Below, piece by piece: positions 7,688-17,299 of a DNA stretch of 64,000 nucleotides (position 1 is the stretch's first letter; every line of letters starts with the position of its first letter). The stretch spans positions 1-64,000 of the forward strand of contig CAMYJH010000031.1 in assembly GCA_947258715.1 (NCBI GenBank), given 5' to 3'. The DNA comes from an uncultured Gammaproteobacteria bacterium (GTDB lineage: Bacteria; Pseudomonadota; Gammaproteobacteria; HK1). The notes under the pieces were generated by a model. The model did no database searches. It saw only the letters and a list, made by a program, of their open reading frames with translations, and was not told the origin of the DNA. The translations under genes were made by a program, and so were the position numbers.

Positions 7688-9091
7688 GTGAGCGAGAAGT
7701 CTTCAGCAACCGTTTCACCGACAGCGGATTTGGCGCGCTTTGCCAGCAGGCTCGCCTGGACCGACCTGCCGCAGAGGGCGCGGGACCACTTGAGGCGGCT
7801 GGCTGTCGATGCTATCGGCTGCTGCCTTTACGGCGCTTCACTGCCCTGGACGCTCAAGCTACGTCACCAGACGGTGGCACAGGGCGGACGTCAGGAGTCG
7901 ACGATTCTCGGCACCCGGCTCAGGGTTCCCGCTCCGGGGGCGGCTCTGGTCAACGCCACCGCCGGTCACGGTTTCGAGATGGACGACATTCACCTCGACG
8001 CCATTATCCACGGTGGCTCTCTGGTGTTTCCGGCGGCGCTGGCGCTTGCTGAGGCCGAGGGGGACATCGATGGCCGCGAGTTTCTGTGCGCCGTAGCCGC
8101 CGGCTACGAGGTGGGTTTGAGAGTCGGGGCGGCCGCCGGTCAGGGGCTGCTGATGGCCGGATTTCATCCCCAGGGAACCAGCGGCGTCTTCGCCGCCGCC
8201 GCTGCGGCCGCCCGGGTCCTGCGCCTGGACCCTGCGGAGACGCGACACGCGCTGGGCGTCGCCGGATCTCTGGGCGCCGGACTGATGGCGGCGCAGGAAG
8301 GCGCGATGGTGAAACGACTCCATGCGGGGCACGCGTCCCGCGCCGGCGTCGAAGCCGCTCTGCTTGCGCGAGCGGGGTTCAGCGGCATCGAAAACGTCAT
8401 CGAAGCGCCCTACGGCGGATTTCTCTCGACCCACTCGCCGTTACCACAGACGGAAAGACTCGTCTCCGGACTCGGCAAACGCTTCGAGCTTTTAAAGGTC
8501 GGCATCAAACCTTTTGCTACCGTGACCAGCATTCACACTTGTCTGCAGGGGTTGCACGCGATCATGGTCGAGAATGATCTTCGCCACCAGGACATCGCGC
8601 GTCTGAGGGTGGCTGTGTCCCGCGCCACTCACGTTCACTGCGCCTGGCCCTATCGAGGCCAGAGCCTGACCGCGGCGCAGATGAATCTTTACTTCGGACT
8701 CGCGGTGATGGCCATTTCCGGCGACGCTGGTGCGCCACAATTCACCGAAGAACGGGTGAACGATCCTGAAATTATGCAATTCATCCCACGCATCGAGGCG
8801 CGAATCGACGGCGAGATCGACGCCGCCGGGCCAAGCGCGCGGCACGCGGCTCGCGTCGAGGTGGAAACGCAGAGCGGCGAGCGTCTAGAACGATACGTAA
8901 AAGATCGCCTCGGCAGTCCGGAAAGCCCGTTGTCCGAGGAGCGGATTGGGGGCAAGTTCCGCGCCAACGCTGGAGCGATCTTGAACCAGGTGGCTGTAAA
9001 CCGGCTGGAGAAGGCAATCGAGGTAATCGACACTCTCGACGACGTTTCAATCATCGCCGACCTATGCACGGAGAAAAGTGAGGATCAATAG
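7688..9091 (+). CDS. MmgE/PrpD family protein
   Basis: A 467-residue protein of the MmgE/PrpD family, whose characterised members include 2-methylcitrate dehydratase and cis-aconitate decarboxylase. Family features are the early helical LAVDAIGCCLYGA, the GHGFEMDDIHLDAIIHGGSLVFPAALALAE region with conserved Asp/His residues, GFHPQGTSGVFAAAAAAARVL, and the C-terminal alpha/beta domain starting near IKPFATVTSIH. I prefer the GTG start at 7688, preceded by a GAGG sequence, because upstream residues look non-coding. It is cotranscribed with the amidase upstream. No methylcitrate-cycle genes (prpB, prpC) are near, so the true substrate is probably not 2-methylcitrate. Such genes often accompany amidase and hydantoinase genes of unknown pathways. 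Confidence 0.9.
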   Translation: MSEKSSATVSPTADLARFASRLAWTDLPQRARDHLRRLAVDAIGCCLYGASLPWTLKLRHQTVAQGGRQESTILGTRLRVPAPGAALVNATAGHGFEMDDIHLDAIIHGGSLVFPAALALAEAEGDIDGREFLCAVAAGYEVGLRVGAAAGQGLLMAGFHPQGTSGVFAAAAAAARVLRLDPAETRHALGVAGSLGAGLMAAQEGAMVKRLHAGHASRAGVEAALLARAGFSGIENVIEAPYGGFLSTHSPLPQTERLVSGLGKRFELLKVGIKPFATVTSIHTCLQGLHAIMVENDLRHQDIARLRVAVSRATHVHCAWPYRGQSLTAAQMNLYFGLAVMAISGDAGAPQFTEERVNDPEIMQFIPRIEARIDGEIDAAGPSARHAARVEVETQSGERLERYVKDRLGSPESPLSEERIGGKFRANAGAILNQVAVNRLEKAIEVIDTLDDVSIIADLCTEKSEDQ

Positions 9092-9121
9092 CTTCCCCAA
9101 CTGCCGGGAGGCGGGTTCGGT

Positions 9122-12100
9122 TCAGGTCTCCGGCGTACCAAAACCGCCGCCGCCGGGAGTCTCGACCACGAACACGTCGCCGGGATTCATTTCGGTCAGA
9201 TCGGTGCCGCTTAGATCCTCCCTGGCGCCGTTCTCGCGAATGACGTAGTTCCTGCCCCTTGCGCCGGGCTCGCCGCCGGCGACGCCCCACGGCTCTTCCC
9301 TGCGGTGGCTGGAAAGGATCGCCGCGGTCATTTTCTCCAGAAAGCGCAGCTTGCGGATGGCACCATCACCACCCCGATATTTTCCTCTGCCGCCACTGCC
9401 TTTCCGGATCTCGAAGCTCTCCAGGTGAACCGGAAAGCGCCACTCCAGCACTTCCGGATCCGTCAACCGCGCGTTGGTCATGTGGGTGTGCACCGCGTCG
9501 CAGCCGTTGAAATCGGGGCCGGCGCCGGATCCCCCGCATATCGTCTCGTAGTACTGATACTTTTCGTTGCCCCAGGTGAAATTGTTCATCGTCCCTTGAG
9601 CCGACGCCAGCACACCCAGCGCGCCGTAAAGCGTGTCGGTGATGCACTGGGAGGTTTCTACGTTGCCGGCAACGACCGCTGCCGGGTATTCCGGCGCCAG
9701 CATGGAGCCTTTCGGTATGACGATTTCGATTGGCTTGAGGCAGCCGTCGTTCATCGGAATCGCGTCCTCCACCAGGGTGCGGAAGACATACAGTACGGCG
9801 GCGCGGCAGACCGCAGACGGCGCGTTGAAGTTACTCTCGAGCTGCATCGAGGTGCCGGTGAAGTCAATGCGCGCACTGCGCGCATCTTTGTCGATGCTGA
9901 TCTTCACTTTGATGACGCTGCCGTTGTCCATGGGATAGGTGAAGCTGCCCTCTTTGAGCGCCCCCAGCACTTTGCGTACTGCGCCTTCCGCATTGTCCTG
10001 CACGTGCTGCATGTAAGCCTGAACCACGGGCAGGGTGAATTGGACCACCATCTTTTTGAGCTCCTGCACCCCCTTTTCGCAGGCGGCGATCTGCGCCTTG
10101 AGGTCGGCGACGTTCTGCACCACGTTGCGAACTGGGTATGGGCCGGAGGTGAGCAATTCGGTGATCTCCCTTTCCAGGAACTTACCTTTGTCGATCAGCA
10201 GCACGTTATCGATGAGCACGCCTTCTTGGTCGATGTGTTTGCTGTGGGGCGGCATCGACCCCGGAGTAATTCCGCCCACGTCGGCGTGGTGACCGCGTGA
10301 AGCCACGTAGAACAGGATCTCTTGGCTTTGCTCGTGGAATACGGGGGTTATGACGGTAATGTCTGGCAGATGGGTGCCGCCGTGGTATGGGTCGTTCAGT
10401 ACATATACGTCGCCCCGATTCATGCGCTGGTTGCGCTTGCGGATGATCTCCTGGACGCTCTCGCTCATGGAACCCAGGTGTACCGGCATGTGCGGAGCGT
10501 TGGCGATCAGCTTGCCCTGTTGGTCAAATATCGCGCAGGAAAAATCCAGCCGCTCTTTGATGTTCACGGAGTAGGCGGTGTTCTCCAGCGCGGCGCCCAT
10601 CTGCTCGGCGATGTTCATGAACAGGTTGTTGAACACCTCCAGCATGATTGGGTCGGCTTCGGTGCCCACGACTTTTCTCCTCGGCAGGGGGACGACCCGC
10701 TTCAGCACCATGTGGTTGCGCGGCGTCACTTCGGCCTCCCAGCCGGGCTCGATGACCGTGGTTGCGTTGGCCTCTTTGATGATTGCGGGCCCTTTGAGGG
10801 TGTCCGACGGCTGCAGGGTCTCACGCTCAAAAATGGGCGTCGCTTGGTTTTCTCCCGCCATGTAAGCGCCGGTTTCGGCGATGGGATCCGGCGCCCGTTC
10901 GCGCGTTTGCGGCTCCCGCTCCGGCTCGTCCGGGGTCTCCGTCTCGCCGATGGCCTCGATGGAAATAGACTCTGCCAGGTGACGTTTGTCCGGCATCACG
11001 AAGCCGTAGCGATCTCGGTACGCGCGCTCGAACGCATCGGCGATCTGGCCGCGGCTGCCGAAGGGTACGATGAGCGCTGAATCTGTTCCCTCGTAGCGCA
11101 CGTGAATTCGCTTGATGACGCGCGTATGGTCCTCCTCGATGCCCTGGGCGCGGATTTCGCCGCCAATCTGCGCTGCGAGCTCGGCGTAGCGTGCTTGGAG
11201 ACCTGAAACCAGCTCATCGTCCAGAGGCGCCTCGACCGCCTGCTCGCGCATGGCGCGCACGTCGGCTAGACCCATGCCGTAAGCCGAGAGCACGCCCGCA
11301 TAGGGGTGTATAAAAATGGTTTTCATGCCCAGCGCATCGGCTACCAGGCAGGCGTGCTGCCCGCCCGCGCCGCCGAAGCAACAAAGCGTGTAACCGGTGA
11401 CGTCGTAGCCGCGTTGAACCGAGATCTTCTTGATCGCGTTGGCCATGTTCTCCACCGCGATTTTCAAGAATCCGTCGGCGACTTGTTCAGGCGTGCGGCG
11501 CTCGCCGCCCGCCTCATTGATTCTTTCCGTAAGCGCGTTGAACTTCTCGCGCACAACCTTGACGTCAATGGGCCTATTCGCGTCCGGGCCAAAAACCGCG
11601 GGGAAATGTTCGGGGTTGATTTTGCCCAGCAGCACGTTGCAGTCGGTTACCGTCAGCGGTCCGCCGCGGCGGTAGCAGGTGGGTCCGGGGTTGGCCCCCG
11701 CCGAGTCCGGGCCAACGCGAAACCTCAGTCCGTCGAAGTGCAGGATGGATCCGCCGCCGGCGGCGACTGTGTGGATGCGCATGATGGGTACGCGCATTCG
11801 CACGCCGGCCACCAGGGTGTCGAAAGCCCGTTCGTATTCCCCAGCATAGTGGGACACGTCGGTGGAGGTTCCGCCCATGTCGAAGGCGATGATTTTTTCG
11901 AATCCGCCCATCTCGCTGGTGCGCACCGCGCCGACAATGCCCCCTGCGGGACCCGAGAGAATGCTGTCTTTGCCCTGGAAAAGCTTGGCGTCGGTGAGCC
12001 CGCCGTTGGACTGCATGAACATGATGCGCGCAGCGTCGAGCTCGCCGGCCACTCGATCGACGTAGCGTCGAAGGATGGGCGAAAGGTAGGCGTCGACCAC

Positions 12101-12739
12101 GGTGGTATCGCCGCGCCCGACCAGCTTCATCAACGGGCTTACCTGGTGGGAGACGGAGATCTGGGTAAAGCCCAAATGCTGAGCGAGCCGCGCTGCCTCC
12201 CGCTCATGCTTGTGGTAGCGGTAGCCGTGCATGAATACGATGGCAACGGACCGAATTCCGGACTCGAGCGCCGCCGCCAGGGCCTCCTCGGTGGCGGCGA
12301 GATCCAGCGGCACGAGCTCGTCGCCGCCGGCGCTGTAGCGCTCGTCGACCTCGGCAACGCGCTCGTAGAGGGCGTCGGGAAGCTGGATTTGTCTTGCGAA
12401 CAGATCCGGTCGCGTCTGATAGCCGATGCGCAGCGCGTCTCGAAAGCCACGGGTGGTAAGCAGCAGCGTGCGGTCGCCCTTGCGCTCCAACAGGGCGTTG
12501 GTGGCGACGGTGGTACCCATCTTCACCGCCTCGATAATCTTCGCGTCTACCGTTTCGTCCCCGGCCAGTCCCAGGCTGTCGCGGATCCCCTGCACCGCCG
12601 CGTCTTGGTAATGCTCGGGATTGTCCGAAAGCAGCTTGTGGGTGCCCAGCTTGCCGTCGGGACTGCGGGCGACTACATCGGTGAATGTTCCGCCGCGATC
12701 AATCCAGAACTGCCATTTGCCGTTGTCGCGCGCGCCCAT
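9122..12739 (-). CDS. fused hydantoinase A/B (5-oxoprolinase-type) ATP-dependent hydrolase
   Basis: A 1205-residue single-chain fusion of the HyuA (ATPase) and HyuB families, the architecture of 5-oxoprolinase, which opens 5-oxoproline to glutamate using ATP. The HyuA half carries [13 protein letters not shown] at the N-terminus and the second phosphate-binding motif [16 protein letters not shown]. The HyuB half starts around [19 protein letters not shown] and contains [23 protein letters not shown] and the glycine-rich end [12 protein letters not shown]. The ATG at 12737-12739 is preceded by AAGGA at good spacing, so I use it rather than the TTG nine codons earlier. It is convergent with the amidase/MmgE pair. 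Related fusions act on hydantoins, so the exact substrate is open. Confidence 0.92.
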   Translation of the reverse strand: MGARDNGKWQFWIDRGGTFTDVVARSPDGKLGTHKLLSDNPEHYQDAAVQGIRDSLGLAGDETVDAKIIEAVKMGTTVATNALLERKGDRTLLLTTRGFRDALRIGYQTRPDLFARQIQLPDALYERVAEVDERYSAGGDELVPLDLAATEEALAAALESGIRSVAIVFMHGYRYHKHEREAARLAQHLGFTQISVSHQVSPLMKLVGRGDTTVVDAYLSPILRRYVDRVAGELDAARIMFMQSNGGLTDAKLFQGKDSILSGPAGGIVGAVRTSEMGGFEKIIAFDMGGTSTDVSHYAGEYERAFDTLVAGVRMRVPIMRIHTVAAGGGSILHFDGLRFRVGPDSAGANPGPTCYRRGGPLTVTDCNVLLGKINPEHFPAVFGPDANRPIDVKVVREKFNALTERINEAGGERRTPEQVADGFLKIAVENMANAIKKISVQRGYDVTGYTLCCFGGAGGQHACLVADALGMKTIFIHPYAGVLSAYGMGLADVRAMREQAVEAPLDDELVSGLQARYAELAAQIGGEIRAQGIEEDHTRVIKRIHVRYEGTDSALIVPFGSRGQIADAFERAYRDRYGFVMPDKRHLAESISIEAIGETETPDEPEREPQTRERAPDPIAETGAYMAGENQATPIFERETLQPSDTLKGPAIIKEANATTVIEPGWEAEVTPRNHMVLKRVVPLPRRKVVGTEADPIMLEVFNNLFMNIAEQMGAALENTAYSVNIKERLDFSCAIFDQQGKLIANAPHMPVHLGSMSESVQEIIRKRNQRMNRGDVYVLNDPYHGGTHLPDITVITPVFHEQSQEILFYVASRGHHADVGGITPGSMPPHSKHIDQEGVLIDNVLLIDKGKFLEREITELLTSGPYPVRNVVQNVADLKAQIAACEKGVQELKKMVVQFTLPVVQAYMQHVQDNAEGAVRKVLGALKEGSFTYPMDNGSVIKVKISIDKDARSARIDFTGTSMQLESNFNAPSAVCRAAVLYVFRTLVEDAIPMNDGCLKPIEIVIPKGSMLAPEYPAAVVAGNVETSQCITDTLYGALGVLASAQGTMNNFTWGNEKYQYYETICGGSGAGPDFNGCDAVHTHMTNARLTDPEVLEWRFPVHLESFEIRKGSGGRGKYRGGDGAIRKLRFLEKMTAAILSSHRREEPWGVAGGEPGARGRNYVIRENGAREDLSGTDLTEMNPGDVFVVETPGGGGFGTPET

Positions 12740-12922
12740 CGGATTTTCCTTGAAACGGTGAAACAAGGACGGCGGTGCTACTGCGGGGTCTCAACGGCCG
12801 GTCTAACCGTCGTCCGGGCCAGAAATATATTCACTCCGATCCCAGATTGGAAATGGATGCCGAGATTTGATGTATCCTCGCCACGTGTGAACAACAACCA
12901 CGAATACCGAGGAGATCGACAC

Positions 12923-13900
12923 ATGACCAAGGCGATTCGCATCCATGAGACCGGTGGACCGGAAGTGCTCAGGTGGGAAGACGTTGACGTAGGCGACCCC
13001 GGAGAGGGAGAGATCCGCGTGCGGCACACGGCGGTGGGCCTCAACTATATCGACGTCTATTTCCGCACCGGGCTGTACCCGGGTCCCGATCTGCCTTTCA
13101 GCCTGGGTCTGGAGGCGGCCGGCGTGATCGAGGCCGTGGGCAAGGGAGTAGAAGACCTATCCGAGGGAGACCGCGTGGCCTACGCTGCGCCGCCCATCGG
13201 CGCCTATGCGGAGGCGCGGGTCATGCCGGCGAGAAAGGCGGTAAAGCTCCCTGACGCTATCGAGGACCGGCAGGCGGCGGCGATGATGCTGCAGGGAATG
13301 ACCACCGAGTATCTACTGCGTCGCTGCTTTTCGGTCAAAAAAGGCCAGACCATCCTTTTTCACGCCGCAGCCGGCGGTGTCGGACTCATGGCTTGCCAGT
13401 GGGCCAAGCACCTGGGCGCGACGGTGATCGGCACCGTTGGAGGCAAGGAAAAAGCCGAGCTGGCCAAGGCCCACGGCTGCGACCACACGATTTTGTACAA
13501 CGAGGAAAGCTTCGTCGATCGGGTCAAGGAGCTCACCGACGGCAAAGGCGTGCCCGTGGTTTACGACGGTGTCGGCAAGACCACCTTCATGGGTTCCCTG
13601 GACTGTCTGCAGCCGCGCGGCACGCTGGTGAGCTACGGTCAGGCCTCCGGCGCCGTCGAGCCCCTGAACATCGGAATCCTGAGCCAGAAGGGGTCGCTTT
13701 ACCTGACCCGCCCGACGCTGATGACCTACACCGCGTCGCGGGAAGACACGCTGGAGTCCTCCAGCGCCCTTTTTGAGGTAGTCAAGAAAGGGGCGGTGAA
13801 GATCGAAATCAACCAGACCTATGCGCTGAAAGACGCCGCTGAGGCCCACCGCGTGCTGGAAGGGCGGAAAACTACGGGGTCGACGGTGTTGATACCTTGA
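12923..13900 (+). CDS. qor: NADPH:quinone oxidoreductase (zinc-independent MDR family)
   Basis: A 325-residue medium-chain reductase that reduces quinones or related enones with NADPH. The N-terminal GroES-like domain (GLNYIDVYFRTGLYP, GLEAAGVIEAVG) is followed by a Rossmann domain with the AAAGGVGLMACQWAK nucleotide-binding motif and the GKGVPVVYDGVGKTTF segment of bacterial Qor. Zinc-ligand cysteines are absent, as expected. The ATG at 12923 has a GGAG eight bases upstream. The same frame is open far upstream, but only as an antisense reading of the oxoprolinase gene. It diverges from that gene over 183 bp. A stress or general redox role is likely. Confidence 0.95.
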   Translation: MTKAIRIHETGGPEVLRWEDVDVGDPGEGEIRVRHTAVGLNYIDVYFRTGLYPGPDLPFSLGLEAAGVIEAVGKGVEDLSEGDRVAYAAPPIGAYAEARVMPARKAVKLPDAIEDRQAAAMMLQGMTTEYLLRRCFSVKKGQTILFHAAAGGVGLMACQWAKHLGATVIGTVGGKEKAELAKAHGCDHTILYNEESFVDRVKELTDGKGVPVVYDGVGKTTFMGSLDCLQPRGTLVSYGQASGAVEPLNIGILSQKGSLYLTRPTLMTYTASREDTLESSSALFEVVKKGAVKIEINQTYALKDAAEAHRVLEGRKTTGSTVLIP

Positions 13901-13905
13901 CACGA

Positions 13906-14058
13906 GATGGGTGACGCGTGACGCGTAATGCGACGAGCGCGTTTGCCACGCCGTGATGTCTTGGATGAATTTCCGCGAATCGCGGCACGCGTCCCCTCGT
14001 TCGCATTATCCCTCACGCATCACGGATCACGCGTTACGCATCACCCATCACGCATCAC
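13906..14058. repeat. 7-bp-periodic inverted repeat between convergent genes
   Basis: The left arm is built from heptamers GTGACGC, GTGACGC, GTAATGC (13911-13931). The right arm (14002-14058) is the reverse-complement type with units such as GCATCAC and GCGTTAC. Together they could fold into a long stem-loop. It fills the gap between the stop codons of qor (13900) and the isocitrate dehydrogenase gene (14061), so it may serve as a bidirectional terminator. The same heptamer style recurs elsewhere in the window. Confidence 0.75.
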
Positions 14059-14060
14059 CA

Positions 14061-15824
14061 TTATTCCGGCAGCCAGCCAAACTCCTCCACGCTGCGGAAG
14101 AGATCGGTGTCGCTGACGATGCCGATGGGCACCTCATTTTGTGCCACCACCACCCGACGGATGTTGGCGCCGATCATCTGAGACGAGCAGTCGTAAAGAG
14201 ACATATCTACGGGCACCGTCACCAGCGGCATGGTGGCGATTTCCTCAACCTTGACCGTTGCCGGTGATCGATTGGCGTGTACGATGCGCGAGACCACATC
14301 CCGCTGCGTCATGATGCCCCACTTGCCGTCACCAGACGGCGCTATGAGTACACTGCTGACCCCATGCTCGCGCATCATGTGCATGGCTTCGCTGACTTTG
14401 GTACCTGCCTTCACCGTGACCGGCATCCGGGTCATGATGTCGCCTACGGTGGTCGGCGTGCGGCCCGACTCCTCCATCTCTTCAAACGGCCGCTCGACGC
14501 GGCGCGCCTCTCGCTCCCGCCTTTCCGCCTCGATGGCCTTCATCCGTTCTTGCTGCTTCGCTTTCACGTCGATGCCGCTTTCCATTTGCTCGACCATTGC
14601 GCCTGCGAATCCGCTGGTGGAGACCTCGGTCGCGCCGTCCATCTGACGCGCGAAGTCGTAAGTGACGATCTTGGCTTTAACTGTTTCAGCGTAAGCCTGG
14701 CTGATGAGCTCGGCGGCCTTGGTCCAGCCAATGTACTCGAACATCATCACGCCGCTGAACAGGAGTGAGCCCGGATTTACCTTGTCTTGGCCGGCATACT
14801 TGGGCGCGGTGCCGTGGGTGGCTTCGAACACCGCGACGTGGTCGGCCATGTTGGCGCCGGGTGCGATGCCCATACCGCCCACCTCGGCGGCACATGCGTC
14901 CGAAAGGTAGTCGCCGTTCAAATTCATAGTGGCCAGCACGTCGAACTCTGCCGGGCGTAAGAGCATCAGTTGAAAAATAATATCGGCGATTCGATCCTTG
15001 ATCACAATTTTGCCATCGGGGCGCTTTCCCCCATGCTGGCTGTAGAGTTCCTCCTCGGTGATGGTTTGTTCACCGAATTCTTCCCGCGCAACCTCGTAAC
15101 CCCAGTTGCGAAACGCGCCCTCCGTGAATTTCATGATGTTGCCCTTGTGCACCAGGGTTACGCTCTCGCGATCATGGTCGATGGCATACTGAATGGCTTT
15201 ACGCACAAGTCGCTTAGTGGCGAATGGGCTGATGGGTTTTATCCCGAGTCCTGCTTGCTCGAAGAACTCGACCTTCATGTCTTGGCGCAAGAATTTCGCC
15301 AGCTTTTCGTTTTCTGGCGTTCCTGACTGGTATTCGATACCCGAGTAAACGTCCTCGCTGTTTTCCCTAAAGATGACGATGTCCACTTTCTCCGGCTCTT
15401 TGAGTGGCGAGGGCACGCCGTCGTAATGTTTGACCGGGCGTACGCAGGCATAGAGGTCGAGCTCTTGGCGCAGCGAAACGTTCAGGGAACGGAACCCGCC
15501 GCCCACCGGGGTGGTGAGCGGCCCCTTTATGGACACGATTAAATCTTGCAGCGCCTCCAGGGATTCCGCCGGAAAATAGTCGCCTTCGTAAATGCCGCCG
15601 GCCTTTTCCCCCATGAAGACCTCGCACCAGTGAACCTTGCGCTTGCCGTCATAAGCCTTGTGAATCGCCGCGTCCCAGATACGCAGACAGGCCCGGGTGA
15701 TATCGGGGCCAATCCCGTCGCCTTCGATATACCCCAGTATCGGGTTGTCGGGGACGGCGAGCCTGCCGTCCTTTACGCTGATTTTTTCTCCCCCTTCCGG
15801 GATAACGATGTGCTTATAGCTCAT
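14061..15824 (-). CDS. icd: NADP-dependent isocitrate dehydrogenase with C-terminal CBS-domain pair
   Basis: A 587-residue fusion. Residues 1 to about 416 are a complete E. coli-type isocitrate dehydrogenase, which oxidises isocitrate to 2-oxoglutarate in the TCA cycle. The substrate loop [17 protein letters not shown] places a serine at position 113, equivalent to the AceK-phosphorylated Ser113 of E. coli. [10 protein letters not shown] (K342, Y343) indicates NADP specificity. A charged helical linker (about 417-455) leads to two CBS motifs (about 456-585: [12 protein letters not shown]...[13 protein letters not shown] and [10 protein letters not shown]...[12 protein letters not shown]). CBS pairs usually bind adenine nucleotides, so allosteric control by energy charge is a reasonable inference. 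Typical bacterial Icd ends near residue 416, so the tail is extra. It diverges from squalene synthase. Confidence 0.96.
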   Translation of the reverse strand: MSYKHIVIPEGGEKISVKDGRLAVPDNPILGYIEGDGIGPDITRACLRIWDAAIHKAYDGKRKVHWCEVFMGEKAGGIYEGDYFPAESLEALQDLIVSIKGPLTTPVGGGFRSLNVSLRQELDLYACVRPVKHYDGVPSPLKEPEKVDIVIFRENSEDVYSGIEYQSGTPENEKLAKFLRQDMKVEFFEQAGLGIKPISPFATKRLVRKAIQYAIDHDRESVTLVHKGNIMKFTEGAFRNWGYEVAREEFGEQTITEEELYSQHGGKRPDGKIVIKDRIADIIFQLMLLRPAEFDVLATMNLNGDYLSDACAAEVGGMGIAPGANMADHVAVFEATHGTAPKYAGQDKVNPGSLLFSGVMMFEYIGWTKAAELISQAYAETVKAKIVTYDFARQMDGATEVSTSGFAGAMVEQMESGIDVKAKQQERMKAIEAERREREARRVERPFEEMEESGRTPTTVGDIMTRMPVTVKAGTKVSEAMHMMREHGVSSVLIAPSGDGKWGIMTQRDVVSRIVHANRSPATVKVEEIATMPLVTVPVDMSLYDCSSQMIGANIRRVVVAQNEVPIGIVSDTDLFRSVEEFGWLPE

Positions 15825-16081
15825 GACGGCCCCTCGAGTGATCGTTATACTGGTAAATCAATAAATTAGCGCTGCACCCATCCGCCTTACGGTGCTTGGT
15901 GCGGCGCCCACGGAGAGGCCAGCGCGGCCTCACTGCCCGAAATATGGTGCGGATCTTACTGGTCATAATCAAACAGACACGCCCGGGAAGGTCTTTACAA
16001 CCTTTTCGTACATTGACGCCATCATAACCCAGCCCCGAGGCAAGGTTGACAGTTCGAAAACCCAGGCAGCAGTCGGTCGGT

Positions 16082-17146
16082 ATGCATTTAGGAAGCGACA
16101 AGTCCCAGATCCGGGAAGACCTTCAGTACCAGCACCGGATCCTGCAGCAGGTCTCCAGGACTTTCGCGCTGACTATTCCCCAGCTCCCGCCCGATCTTTC
16201 CTCCGTGGTTAGCAATGCTTATCTCCTTTGCCGAATTGCTGACACCATCGAGGACGAGGCCGCTCTCTCGGCGGAGGACAAGCTGCGCTTTTCCAGCGCC
16301 TTCAACGCCGCGCTGGACGGAGGGCTGAAGGCCGCGGAATTCGCCCGCGAACTCCATCCGCTGTTGACCGGCAGCACGCTTCCGCCGGAGCGGGAACTGG
16401 TTTTAAACACCCCGACCGTAGTGCGGATCACCCACAGTTTCTCAGAACGGCAGCGCGCTGCGCTCAAGCGGTGCGTGCGGATCATGTCCCAAGGCATGGC
16501 GCAGTTTCAACTCAACGCGACGCTCGATGGACTCCAGGACGTGGCCCACTTGGATCGATACTGCTACCACGTGGCTGGCGTAGTCGGTGAGATGCTGACC
16601 GAGCTCTTCTGCGCCCACTCCGAGGCCGTTGATCGCCAGCGGGACACGCTGCTCCGTCTGGCTGTTTCATTCGGCCAGGGTTTGCAGATGACTAATATTC
16701 TCAAGGATATTTGGGAGGATCGGCGCCGGGGGGCATGTTGGCTTCCGCGGGACGTCTTCGATGACGTTGGATTCGATATTTCCTCACTCAATTCGCGGAA
16801 TCACGACCAGAGCTTTCAGCGCGGTCTCACGCAACTCATTGCCATTGCCAAAGTCCACTTGGAAGATGCACTTGCTTATACACTGCTGATGCCGAAGGAA
16901 GAAACCGGAATTCGTCGCTTCTGCCTCTGGGCTTTGGGAATGGCGGTGCTGACTTTGAGAAAGATCTATAGGCGCCTTGACTTCACTTCGGGTCAAGAGG
17001 TGAAGATAAGCAGGTGGAGCGTAAGAGCGACCATATTGGCGACCAATCTCACGGTAAGGAGGGACACGGTGCTACGCTTCCTCTTCGAGTACTTCACCCG
17101 TCCTTTCCCGGCACCCAACGGCCACCCGCGGGCGCTGTCGACTTAA
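16082..17146 (+). CDS. squalene synthase (farnesyl-diphosphate farnesyltransferase type)
   Basis: A protein of about 354 residues that condenses two farnesyl diphosphates to squalene, the precursor of hopanoids. Both aspartate-rich diphosphate-binding motifs are present: DTIED (54-58 from the chosen start) and DIWED (209-213), together with SRTFALTIPQLP and a DRYCYHVAGVVGEMLTELF helix. It resembles the one-enzyme squalene synthase family; the three-gene HpnC/D/E route is not seen here. The ATG at 16082 is chosen. A TTG 12 codons earlier is possible. There is no obvious C-terminal membrane anchor. It is the first gene of the hopanoid island, 153 bp before the cyclase. Confidence 0.9.
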   Translation: MHLGSDKSQIREDLQYQHRILQQVSRTFALTIPQLPPDLSSVVSNAYLLCRIADTIEDEAALSAEDKLRFSSAFNAALDGGLKAAEFARELHPLLTGSTLPPERELVLNTPTVVRITHSFSERQRAALKRCVRIMSQGMAQFQLNATLDGLQDVAHLDRYCYHVAGVVGEMLTELFCAHSEAVDRQRDTLLRLAVSFGQGLQMTNILKDIWEDRRRGACWLPRDVFDDVGFDISSLNSRNHDQSFQRGLTQLIAIAKVHLEDALAYTLLMPKEETGIRRFCLWALGMAVLTLRKIYRRLDFTSGQEVKISRWSVRATILATNLTVRRDTVLRFLFEYFTRPFPAPNGHPRALST

Positions 17147-17299
17147 GCACTGCTTTTTCGAGTTACTAGAAATCTGTCCCGTCATGAGATCAAAGCTAAT
17201 CAGTTTGTTTACGCGCAAGGTCAGTTTCGAAATACCGGAAACGCAGCTTGAAACAGTCTCGTTATCAATGCGTTTCCTCGCTTACGTGCAACCGTACTG

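Noticed and set aside
9305-11080. Two open frames of 250-330 codons on the + strand over the oxoprolinase gene
   Set aside because: They are shadow frames of a high-GC gene, with no motifs and skewed composition.
11306-12922. Very long open frame upstream of the quinone oxidoreductase, antisense to the oxoprolinase gene
   Set aside because: It mirrors the coding strand of a clear enzyme and has Arg/Ala/His-rich, non-family sequence. The real qor start is the ATG at 12923 with a ribosome-binding site.
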